Shown piece after piece: positions 1-12,300 of a DNA stretch of 28,839 nt. This DNA is from Branchiostoma floridae (Eukaryota; Chordata; Leptocardii; Amphioxiformes; Branchiostomatidae): the NCBI RefSeq assembly GCF_000003815.2, contig NC_049980.1, positions 855,602-884,440 on the forward strand, read 5' to 3'. The number at the start of each line of letters is the position of its first letter. Positions within the stretch are counted from its first letter, which is position 1. The notes under the pieces are model-generated. The model was not told the origin of the DNA. It saw only the letters and a program-made list of their open reading frames with translations, and searched no databases. Made by a program: the position numbers and the translations under genes.

Positions 1-7
1 TATTTTT

Positions 8-108
8 GTTCCTTTTCGTTCCTTTTCGTTCCTTTTCGTTCCTTTTCGTTCCTTTTCGTTCCTTTTCGTTCCTTTTCGTTCCTTTTCGTTCCTTTTCGTT
101 CCTTTTCG
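8..108. repeat. 10-bp minisatellite
   Basis: About ten near-perfect tandem copies of GTTCCTTTTC lie at the left edge, in the intron after exon 32. The array may extend beyond the window. Confidence 0.98.
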
Positions 109-143
109 CACTTTCGGTAGACCCAGATTAATTACATTCAAAT

Positions 144-252
144 TTGCGAAATGACTTGTATACTATTACGAAACGACGTGTACATTGTTGCGAAAAGACT
201 TGCCTCGTTGCGAACTGACGGTTGCGAACTGACATTGTTGCGAAACAACCTG
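144..252. repeat. Degenerate tandem repeat
   Basis: Five or six loosely conserved copies of a TTGCGAAA-type unit followed by GAC and TTG, spaced about 15 to 30 bases, lie between the minisatellite and the exon 32 donor. Confidence 0.5.
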
Positions 253-269
253 TAAGCTTTAAAGCTTAC

Positions 270-344
270 CTGGGATAAAATGAAGACGACTCTTCTCTGC
301 TCTATGCTGAAATGCATGATGGGTAGCGAGCTGTCCGCCATAAG
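270..344 (-). CDS. Exon 32: receptor-binding domain
   Basis: A 75-nt exon, phase 0 on both sides, with a TTTCCACACAG acceptor and GTAAGC donor. It encodes LMADSSLPIMHFSIEQRRVV and then FILSQ, equal to the family's VxxxExxxxxVxxYLDxV strand of RBD. The remaining RBD exons and any C-terminal domain lie beyond the left edge. Confidence 0.92.
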
Positions 345-3300
345 CTGTGTGGAAATGGTGAGAAAAGACAGGGCAGTAAAGAATCAAGTCTTAACGACTT
401 TACATATTCATACGTTTTAAATCGGGTTACGGTGTCATATCTGCAACTGCGTCTTATAGATTAAACGGATTCTTTGCAAAACATTCAAAGAAAACGGGGT
501 TATCTAGCTCTAAGGTTCCTCTAACTGAGAGGAATGCTAGCTCTATGGAAAAAAATTGGCCCAGTTAATAGAATCTTCATCAAGCAGTGACTACTTTTTA
601 AAGGTAAACACACGTACCTCCAAATATTCAACGGCCTTTAGACTATCTTGTTCACGGAGTGACCTAGTTTTCGCGAGAGTTGTGACAACTAGGTCGAGAC
701 TTGCGTGGATCTTCTGCCCCTCACCCCGCCTCCTTGCGGAGTAGGGATAAGTAGGACTTGGGCAGCTCCCAGCCATCATTGCGGTTCAGCTTCAAATCTT
801 CCAACTGGGGCAACTCTCTCGAGAAGTAGGTCACTCCGTGAACAAGATGGACTGATAGCCATCGAAAAATTTGTACGTGTGTTTACCTTTAAAAATTCGT
901 CACTGCTTAATGAAAATTCTATTAACTGTACACATACGTGGCGAATAAATCTCTTCAACGAAAACTTTGACCAAATTTTCCCCGGATCACACTCGCGGAA
1001 TCCAAGAACTTAAATCTGTTTCGCATTAGTTAAACTGTCTACTGAATGGAACAAATTTTAACCAAATTAACCAAAATGGGGAATCGTAAATTCTTCCCTT
1101 CCAAGTCAAAAAGTCACCAGATTCAAGGAAAGGGAGGATTTTAATGGATTTTAGGTGGCATTATAATCGTATTCCCATTGTGAGCCCTCTACTGCGCAAC
1201 TCCAACGTGACGTCTGCGGTCCAGCAAGTGTGGAATTTACCTACCTTCTGTATTGACATAACATCAGCTGAAAATCCTGAAAACATCTCCACCTCCACAA
1301 CAACCGGGTTGGACCAGTTCCCGTCGTCCCATCTGTAAGGTTTAGAAATGTTCTGGTCAGAATCTAGCGTTTACTAAATGTTACGGTCACAATCGAAAAG
1401 CGGGCTCGTCTGGTAGTTTATTTTAAGGGCTGTTTCATTTTGCACTTTTTGGTGTGACCCCTATATGGCCTTATGGGTTACCTTGTGGATACCAGGTTAC
1501 ACTTGGGCACGGTCGGGCCCCGGGTTGTTTTCATCCCGTTGTTAAAATCAAGCCGGGACCCGGAAACAAATAGACACCGTGATAAAATCGTGAAAACACA
1601 GCTGTATTTGACAGCGGCGTCAGGTCCTTTTGCTGACCAGGCCAACATCTCTAGTCAGGAGAATTGGAAACATCCATTCCGTTGATTTACGCATAAGACA
1701 TGTAACATGAAATAACTACAGTACATGATATATACAAACTTTCTCTCGCACATTCACGGACGAAAAAAAAAATTAAAATGTTGAAATCACTGGAACAAAG
1801 TAGTTTTTTTGTCTTTCTAGGTTAAAACATAAATCAAACGTACATTGTCAAGATATAGCTAGCTAACACATCTATTTGTTTTTGTCTTTTGTCAAGATAA
1901 TGTCAATCCATTGTCCGTATATGCGTCTCTATGTTTCTACTATGTACTTGAAAGTAGCCCTGGGGTATTGAATTCTAAATTATTTCTCACGTTATCTATT
2001 TTGGAAAATAAACACGTCACAATGAGGGCCTTACCTAACGCATGTCTCAATGACAAGGTGGTCTTTGTGATTGTTTTCACTCGACGTTTCAACAGGTTGC
2101 AGTTCCAACTCAGCTGACCCATGACTATAGTCAACGTCGAAGTCCTCTTCCAACATCGCGGTGATGTTACTCCCACTCAACCCAACTTCGCTGAGCTTAG
2201 ACAAGAAAGCTGCCAAAATGTGATCGTCACTGACGTCAGTGGCATCCTCACCCGGAAACGGAAACCCGAGGTCACCATAATCCAGACTCATTTCAATGCC
2301 TTCTGGTCCATCAAATGTCTTTTCCATCAGGTCACCAGTACCGGCATCATCGTGATTCTTCTGTTGCCCAAGCTTCAAGTCGTCTGTGTTCGAGTTAGGG
2401 ACTAGCAACTCTAAGTCCATTGGAGGGAAATCTAAACCGATTATGTCCTCTTCAGAGTAGCCATCCTTCTCCAGCTCTGTCGAGTCCTCTTTCTCGATAT
2501 CTATTCTAATGTCTCCATCGGCCTCAGTACCTCTCTCACTAGAGGCAGAGGATTTCAACTTGTCAGCTTTAAGCAGCATCTTTTCTTCCTTTCTTTTCTT
2601 GTGCTGAGTAATCTTACCATCGTTGAGTGTTTCCTCATTTGATGACGAAGATGCTTTTGCAACTTTGTCTTTTGCTGATACTCTAGTTCTCTCCTGTTCA
2701 GTATCTTCTTCAGAACCATTTATTTTCTCCTCTTTATCTTTATCTGTCTCGTCCTTCTTGCTCCCCTTACTACCATTCTTTCTGTTCCTCTTGCCTTCCT
2801 TTCTTGACCCACCATCATCCTTTGGAGAAGCGTTTCTATCCATTTCATCTACCTGCTTGCCGTTTATAGTTCTATCTGAAAGCTCATTACTTCCAGTGAC
2901 TTCAGTAGAATCTGATCTATCGGCAGCGGTCTTGTCGCCACCCGATCTTTGTTTCTTCCCATTTCTGTGTCTTTTTCTCGCGAGTTTGATTTCGTCTGTG
3001 TCTACGTCTTCTCTCAGTCTTTTCTGTTTGTCTTCGTCTTTTGTCCTCCTTGAGTTTTTCGCGTTCTTCTTACTTTCTCCCGGTTCCCTTTTCTCGCTAC
3101 TCGTATCCTCTTCATCTAAAAGTTGGTCGTCCTTGGGTGTAGCATTCGTTCTTTCGTCTCTTTTGTCCTCCTCACTGGAATACTTTCCTCCGTCTGGTTC
3201 TGCTTCTGAGTCTTCGTCAGCTGTTCCGTTTTCCAAGTCTCGTCTGGTCCGGTATCGTCGCGAGAGTTTGGCTGTGACGTGTATCTGAAGCGGGCTCCTG

Positions 3301-6300
3301 GCGCCCTGGTCCGACTCCAACATTTGGTACTTGGCACCCATCTGTAACAAGAAGAACAATTGTGCGTGGCGATTGTAACAGGTACAAAAAATAGCAATGG
3401 GAGTTGAACTTCACGCATCACTGATATCTAGCAATTGACAAAGAGCTACTCTATTTCATCGAATAACAGCCGAGGATAGACAATCTAGTTGTGTTGATAC
3501 TCTAAAACAGTACGCTGCTTCAGGGAAGTATTGTCTTGTTTCCAGACATGAATTGACCTATATCCCTTTCCAGGTATTAGAGAATCTTCGTAAATGTTAA
3601 AAAGATAGAATCAGTGCACTCCTCCCATAAATGCCATCCCTGGTCCGCTAAAGTCTGCTAGGTAGCTAGCTAACGGGTTTTGATAATGAGTGAAAACTAG
3701 CGGAAAGATTTGGATGACCTGTACACAGTACCGTTATGGCTCTATCATTCTACCTCCTGCTGGTAACTTTCTCTAGTGGGATATCTCGATTGGTGCCCGT
3801 TTGGTGAATATCGCAAAGAGTTAAGTTATAGCCAACGGGTGTGGTCCAATGAGATCCGCTTGAACTTTGCAGAAAAGGAACTCATTACATTGATTAACAG
3901 GAAACCTCTACATTTTATATATCGTCTACATCAAAACCAACACATATGTATCAGAGCCTTTTACATCAGAGCCCACCAACCTTCCGTCAACCAAGACGGG
4001 GGCCGATACCAACTGCTAAGCACATTTGACTCTTTGCTGACGTCACACTTCGGATGTGTGACTTAGGCTTTTGGTCATATTAATAACTTGATAAGGATCA
4101 GAGGACTGATCGAAAGCTTGTCATTAAGCGCTTTATCTTTTTTCGTATATATATATATGGTTCTTAAAATTGTAGCATGACGTATGTATCAGTTTATAAG
4201 AAAAAGCAATTTTCATCTGTACCTGAAACAGTGCGCAACCCTGTCCAGAGGCTTCAACCTCGATCATTTGTAGTTCGGCAGAAACCTGCGTCAGAATATT
4301 AAAAAAAAAGATGAACATATTTATAAAGTATCACTAAGTCCGTGTGTGAATAGTTTATTCATGTTGAGTAGTAACATTATATGTAAACAACCAAGTAATT
4401 CATTTACGTTTGGTGCCGCATTGTAAACACCACACTAGCTGTGAATGATATATGTAAGTACGTATACAACTGCATCTGCAAACAGCGACACCTATCACTG
4501 CAGTGCAATGTGAACCAGTCAGAATTGCCATGATGAAGGTGACTGACGGTCACCGAAATGTCGATTTGAATGAAGCATTTGGTTGTGTGCAAAGAATCGT
4601 CTCATTCAATTAAGTTCGCAAAAATGGTTTGCATTTTGCAGCTATTTTAAGCTTTGTTTTCTGATTTACTTGTCTTAACTTACAATAAAAAAAATTGGAG
4701 ATATTGAAAATTTACCACTTTGCTGACGATAGCCGAACTCCCTCTACTGCTGACGCCGAACTGTAAGGTCTGATGGTGGAAGGGAGAGGTGGATCGTACG
4801 AAGATTCGTACGTCAGTCGGGACGAAGTCGCGGTCCTGTAGACCATAGGCGGCTAGGGCCTGCAATGCTATCGCAGTATCCTGTAAGAGGTTACCATGAA
4901 ATTACATGCAGATATTAGATACAATTTTTTTTTTCATTTGAGAACACAGGGAAGCAACACCCTTGTACAAAATATTTACTTATTAATAACTACCGTTGTA
5001 AAATGTCATTGGGAGCAAACCCAAGTCAACCTAAGTTTCCTTAGCCCTAAGGCTCAATATAGACACAGTTTTTCCCGACGTCTACCGATTCGATTGCTGG
5101 TCGCCGAAAGTTTTTTTTTCCGGCACATTAGGTCATCATTGGCATAATAAGCGAAAATGATATGGTCACCGGAAGATGTTAGATTCAACATGACCGCGCC
5201 CATGAACTAAAGAGTCACTAAAGGCAATCGCAAAACGGGATGACTTATGTCAAAACCTGTATATCCTTCTGGAGTGAAATGTACAGAGATTATTAGAAAG
5301 TACCTGTGTTGAGCTGAAGCCACCATACGCACTCATCTGAGTAGCCAACCAGCGAACAGCTGCCTCTGACGTCGTTTCCGTTTCCGGGTGCACAACATGA
5401 GCCAAGATGGCGAAGGCAGTGGTCTCCACGTTGGCGGCGCTTCTGGCGGGGGAGGAACACCCCCTCCCCGCGGGAATGGGCAGGTCCGAGATGTCGCTCT
5501 CCCAGTGGACAGTGTCGTCTGCAGGTGAAAGTTCACAATTATAGGCATGCGTAGAGGGTGCATTTTGATGCCAACTAGGCTTGTTAAATGTAAGTATAAA
5601 AACATGAACAAAAGACTTGCAGGCTGTAATTCTATATTTCATTACTACAAGTGTTGTTTATGTTGTCTATTTTAAACATTTAAGGCATGTCTCTACCCAT
5701 CTTATTATTTCCCACCTTCCTGCAATAAATGTCATCATAATATTTACCTAAAGTGCCCTAAATAAGTATATCAAGTTCATTTCAAAATGATACTAGTTAA
5801 TAGAATTTTCATCAAGCAGTGACGAGTTTTCATCAAGCTTAAGTCCTAATTACCCCTTGCGGAGTAGGGGTGAGTAAGACTTGGGCTGCTCCCAGTCATC
5901 ATTGCGGTTCAGCTTCGCACCTTTCAACTCTCGCGAGGATTAGGTCACTCCGTGAGCAAGATGGACTGAATTTGAAGGAAGGTGTATTTACCTTTAAAAA
6001 GAAGTCACTGCTTGAAGAAAATTCTATAAACTGTGCACATACGTGTTTATAAATCTCTTCAACGGAATACCAGACTAATCTTTACTCCGTGACATGATGT
6101 TTACCTTCCTTGATGCTGTGGCTGTTGAGCCGTTTAAGAGCCAGGACGGATGACGGGTGTCCGGCCAGACCGAGGCAGTAGGCGGTCAGTGCTGCCGGGT
6201 ACGGCTTGTCCAGCTCTGCGCCACTCAGGTACGCCAGGGCCGAGGAAACCGCTGACTCATACTGAGAGGAAACATAAGGAAAAGTGTTTAATTTTAAGTG

Positions 6301-9300
6301 AAAATGGATGAAACAATACTCAATGAAACTACCAATGAAACAATCTACATACCCAAAATCATGACGATCTGTCAACCCTTCCTGATGTATTCCCTTTCAA
6401 AGTCTCAACCAAAGCCGGTCCCCGTATGTCCACAAAAGCCCGTAGGAGCCATTTTGCAATAACTCTCCGTCCTAGACTAAAAATCACGAATATAGCAAGT
6501 CCACGCTGCGGTACTGCAACAAGCCCCTACGGGGTCCAACCCCCTGACTGTATTTCTGTTATATGTTTTATCTTACTCTTAAACCTTTAAACCGATTTGA
6601 GCTCCTCACAAATAAACAAAAACAATACTGCAAATCAATGCAATCAATCTATGCCTTTTCGGGGTATGCAGCTCATCCACAAGCGTACAAACAATATAGA
6701 GGCTAGCTGTACCAAAACATGACCTTCATGGTGAAGGTAAACTGAATGAATCAAATTGATAAAAGCTTCTAGTACCTCTATCTAAAAAGCGGAAAATAAG
6801 GACAATTGAAGAAATTTTGTAGATAGGGTTTAACTTAGCAACAGCGAGTGAGTAGAAACTGTATCTAGATTTGTACGTGAGTTAAGAAAACAACAATATA
6901 TTGTTTTGTGTAACAGATGCTTTTAGTTCGGACAGATCTTTAGTTCTGTAGATCTACACGCTTATATAATGTGACGCGGTAACATAACGTTGCGTGCAAA
7001 CAGTAAAGTACCCTTATCGTCACCTAGGAAAGAATCTGCCATCCGGGACCGACAGCTGGGATTTCATTAACCCCAATTATAACAAATACTAGCTCGATGG
7101 TTGACACACTGTGATGCTCGATATATGGCACACGTTTGTTTGCTCATTCATTGCAACACGATTTTATAATGACACTTTTTAAGCGGGTGCCTCACTGGGT
7201 CGCACCTTTTGGTCACTGTTTGCTAAAAACGTTCACTAACAGTCGCCAACGCAAATTTGTCATCGATAGTCACCTGCTCGCCTGAAATGGCAACAATTTT
7301 TAGAAATCATGAAAAAAAACCTAATTGTCAAAATGACAATGTAATGAACCAGACCCGAACTAGTCGCCAACAGGCGCGAGCAATGTAACTATCTTTTTTG
7401 ATAAATTTTAATTTTTAATTTTTTCAGAGGCAACACTTTGATTTCCATCTTCCAATCTAGTTATCTTGTATCTAATTTGGGACCAAAACTGAGTATGAGA
7501 CATTCTAGGTTTGGCCATTTGGTTTATGGAGGTCACGAATTTTACTCCAATGTGGCATGTGAGGGTGGCACCGAAGGGAAAATGCAGTAAACTATTCAAA
7601 AGGTTGTCGCAATTATTTTCATTCAGGTTGAAAGACACTACAGACGTACGAAGTGGTGACGCACTCAAGTTGACAAACTTTTTTTATATCCGTATCAAAA
7701 TCTGATATAGAATATTTTTATACCTGTCTTTTAGGTAGGTTTGATAACGTGTCTGAACCAGAAATCATGTTTCACCGTGTAATAGCAGTGCTCTTAATTG
7801 TGGATACTTGAGTTATGTTTGAATGATAAATTAAAGCCACAGGAATGGTGCCAGCTGCCTCGATTTATTATGATTCCAAACTTGTTTAGGCACCATACAT
7901 TTTATGTAGTTGTCTGGTAAACAATATTATATCGTACCGGACAAGAACAATACATGTGCATATAGTTTCTTGACAATATATTGATGGACGTATGGAGAAA
8001 TGTTTTTCTTTTCATACATGGACATTTACTGGTTGGAAGCATTCCTCAACCTAATGCCATTACATAGTTGGGGACCTTGAATTAAAGCAAAGTACTGTCA
8101 TTAAAAAGTTATTTCAAAGGTGATACAGATAGTTGAGATACTGACGCGATAGCCAATGTTGCAAGCCTGAATAGCCAACATTGAAACATCAGTAGGTTGC
8201 ATGTGACAGACAAGGCGATGACAGAAAAAATGCACACAGAATCCACACTTGAACATGACGTGACATGCAAACCGGAAATGAGATGTCATCCGCGTAACGT
8301 CAAATGCAAAATGGCGGCGCACATGGACGCATACGAAAACAAAAGAGGTTTTACTATCCCATCCAGCCCTGCATGTGTTGAGTTGTTCACCAGATTACCA
8401 TGGCAGCCATCTAAGGTTATCTTTGGCAGGACTTCAAGCGTCCCGACAAGGAAAAATATTTCTCCCTGTCGTCTTCTTGGTGCTCATCCAAGAGTTCTTG
8501 CCGAACGTGTCAGCGCATCGGATCTCCCGAAGGTGTTTCGAGTTACCTCGGCTGGTTTCAAACGGGTCCAGATGACACTCCCCACCGTGAGGTGACTCTA
8601 TTTCCTCGTCCCTGACGCAGGGGGCCTGACACTGAGCTTGAATTTCACCTACTGTTACGAAGAATAGTCATGCTGGGACCATGAACACATCGGATTTACG
8701 ACTGAAATAAGGGGATTTTAGTTTGATTGGTCCTTGTGGACACAGAATTTACGATTTGAATGATCTGGACGTAGTTTTAAAGGTCCTTATATATGGACAC
8801 GAAATTTACTATTTGAATTACGGGAACTCAGAACAGACGTCTCACTTCAGTTCATCCTCTGAGTTGACACAGGTTCAGAATAACAACATTCTTTGTACAC
8901 AACCGAATGTTTTATTCAATCGACGTTTCCGTGAACACATGTAACCGTCTAAAGAGCAGTTCTGACTGGTTTGCTACTTTATATGTACGTTTGGGACCGC
9001 ATATGTAAGCAGCGACACCTATGGCTGCAGTGTAATGAAAACCAGTCAAAACTGCCTTTTTTTCTCTACCTGGTGACCCTCAAAACTTTGGTTCCTACCA
9101 TAAACTTTATCACTGTGGTTTCCATTTCCTGATGAATCAGCTGAATCTACTCCACTGGAACGAAGCGGCAAACCGCTGTTAGCAGTAGTACTGGCCAGGC
9201 AGATGTTGCCAAATTATGAGGGAGGTTGTTTACTACTTGATAAAACAGTAATGAAAACCCGTCAGGATGTTATAGTCGTGAACCTTAACCTAAAACTTAT

Positions 9301-12300
9301 CCCGAACTGTTTGGTTTCGAAATGCAGTCTTATTTCAAACAGTAGGGGGCGCACATGACCTATTCCAGCGGGGGTGGGAACTATACCAGTATAGTACATG
9401 TACCAGTCATGCATTTAATCATATCGAGAATTAGAGGGGGTAAATGTGGCATTTTCTCCATAATGAAAAATACACACCATTAAAACCTAACCTCAAATAC
9501 TTACCTGTTCTGTGAACTCTTACTGACGGAATTTCCAAGAAATTCTATACTATAATAGTCTGTAGATAATCTTCTTCTAATCACAGCCCTATGGTAGAAC
9601 GAAGTTGCTGATTGGCTAGAATTGAGCAGAAGCAACTGGGTTTGATCACCTAAAAGCCACAAGAGCGCAGGTAAGACTTGATGTGTTTTGCCATGGCCTA
9701 CCTGTACGCGTAGATTGGCCTCCAGCAAAGCCATGACCACCAGGGCTGTAGGGACAACACGCTCTGCTGCAGGGTTCTGAAATACGAATTTAACCTGTCG
9801 TGTCAACAGAAACCGATAGGTGGCTCTCCTGTGTAATACCACAGCAAGCAAAAATTAAGCAACAGATTGCATTAAGGAACAACTATGTTCCGTATCGCTC
9901 TTTATAAAGATCGCAGTACATGAAGTTAGCCTGGTATTCAAACCCATTATAGCTTCCATGTCATGTAATTCACTATTTCATAGGAACAAAGAGATTTGTC
10001 AGCAAGATATTGATTAGTATAAATAGGATAAACCTATAACAAATCTATCATTGAACAAAGAGCCTCGAGTGAAGAATCTTAATCAAATACAAACCTTATT
10101 CAAATACAAGTCTCTGCGACTGGATAAAAACGGAGATTTAAGGAGTCTCTAGGCGCTGACGAAGAGTAATGGATGCCAATCGAAACATCCGGAAGTAACG
10201 GAGAGCCGTTTTTATTAATACTGTTTACCTGGATATCTAACCTTTATAAACGAAGAACCTAATTGTACATATATACCCACTAGATTAATCACAGATAGTT
10301 GTCAGATATATGATATATCTTAATATATATGAAATATAAACCAAACACAGGGATTATATTCTCCTAAATGGCTATAAATTTCTCTCGCTAACTTGTTAAG
10401 GTAAACATGTGGGAACAGATATGTTTTCTTATCGAAGGTTTGTCCAAATTCATTAGCAATATGAATTTGTCTGAATTGCTCAGGTGTATGAAGTAGGAAA
10501 ACATAGATACTGATAGAATCTATGTTTTCCTACTTCATATATTCTATAAGCACAGCTCTCTTTCCGCTGTATAATACTCTACTACAAAATGCTGGTTATC
10601 TCCTACTCTATCTAGACTACAATAACGAATTCAGTGTACTTACCTCCAGACGCCTGTTAAAGGTGCTACCAGAATCTGAGAAGGATCCATCGTCCATCTG
10701 CCGCGCGAGAAGCCACTTGGCGGCCTGGGAGATCACACGGGAGTCGAGCGGGACGAAGCGCTGCATCGCGGACAGGGTGCGGATGACGAACGCCGTTAGC
10801 CTGCATAAAAATAGGTAATAAAAAGCCGCGTTCTTACGTGCGTAAATTTAAGTCCGCTTGAGGTCCGCATGGAATTGGATGCCTCTACCAGGCTCTACAG
10901 GTCGCTGGAAAAATAGGAGAAATTTCTAATATTTTTCCAGCGACCTGTGGGGCCTGGTGGAGACTTCCATACGGGCTTCATACGGACTTAAATATATACA
11001 CAAGGGTGAACCCACCATGTCCGAATTAGTTGCGTATTGACACTATTTAGCTCAGACCAACTCTGAGGCCGGCGAACTGTATTTCCAGTTTGATAACCAG
11101 ACTGCACACAAATGAGTCAAAGTAGAAAAAATATCGCCGATGCTTGTTTCATGAGAAGAAGATATGCATTTTAACAATTTCATGTCACAATGTGTACTGT
11201 AAAACGTTGAATGCAATAAGATATAGCCACTCACCTGAGATCTTCCTTTCCTGCACTGTTTGCCATGCTACTAAAGGCTCCTGACATCTGCCGGTAACGC
11301 ATCAGCTGCTGATAGCCTAAAAATGAAAATTTATTCACTGTTGAGCTTTTTATTACACTTGTAGTAACGCTAGTTAACCTTTACCAAGGGATTACCTATG
11401 TCTGTTTTGTTTAAAAACGCACGGGATATCTAAGGAATCCGATATGAAGTAGACTGGTGGTGGTTTCAAACAGCAAATATTGAACATTTTGTAGTTAGTA
11501 TTCTTAAATATTTACCATGTTTTAAAAACGGATATAGGTTACCCCGCGGATACAAGTGAAAGGTAACATACTTAGCCAAGTGGAAGACTGGTTTCTTTTA
11601 CGAAGTTGACAACTACAGATCATGGTTACCACATTGATGACTTCCATTTCTACGACTACGGCCATGGCTATACCTATCTCTCTGGTGTCAATTCCAAAAG
11701 TACCACACAATATGCTGCCCCATTTTAGTACAGGTATCATTCTGTTCACCCTCTGCTGAGAGAATTTGTTTTTCAAAATCGAGTGAAAATCATTGAGCGC
11801 ACTGAGTCATCCGTAAATTTTACGTACGGTGGCCTTATGCAAAAGCCTTTTATATTACGACGGATTGGGAATCCACGTATAATGTCGGCTGCCGTACCTT
11901 GTGCCAGGAACTCCACAGCCCTGGCTTCGGTCTGCCTGTCGACCTGCCCCGTGTCCAGCAGGTAAGACAGCACGGTGGAGACGGAGAACAGCCTGACAGC
12001 AAGAACCTCGCCATGGTCTCCCGGTAGTCTCAGGAACTCCTCCATGTGATTCAGAACCGAGCCGACCGGGTAACCTGAAAATGAGCATTATCTTAGATTA
12101 TCTCCCGTGTTTTGTCATTGCCTTTGCCAGTAAGGCTAGCACTTTGTAATAGGCACGTGCAAGGGTAAGTTGGACTGCCCTGGCTGTGCTTGCAGAACAG
12201 CCATATCAATTAGTACAGTAGCTCTAGTAATACATATCAACGTCGAAAGACGTACAATTATTTACAAACAAAATTTTAGAATATCAGCTCACGTAAACAA

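Larger units (their letters stand above)
6262..9701. other. Largest intron (between exons 25 and 26)
   Basis: 3.4 kb with no exon I could find on either strand. It holds a palindrome at about 6719-6737 (ACCTTCATGGTGAAGGT), repeat D near 8276-8350 and repeat C at 8880-9060. Plus-strand open frames at 8197-8595 show no recognisable domain. Confidence 0.7.

Noticed and set aside
1-108. 10-bp array considered as a CRISPR-like repeat
   Set aside because: The units are directly adjacent with no spacers and the genome is eukaryotic; it is a minisatellite.
2623-3288. Plus-strand open frame of 221 codons rich in Ser, Phe and Leu
   Set aside because: It is the antisense shadow of the Lys/Glu-rich exon 30; its composition is the expected complement of AAG/GAA-rich codons.
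5333-5611. Alternative minus-strand frame over exon 27
   Set aside because: Proline/arginine-rich out-of-frame reading; the other frame gives HWES, VETTAFAILA and YGGFSSTQ of TED.
8197-8595. Plus-strand open frame of 132 codons in the large intron
   Set aside because: It begins inside a dispersed repeat, has no domain signature and no splice context.
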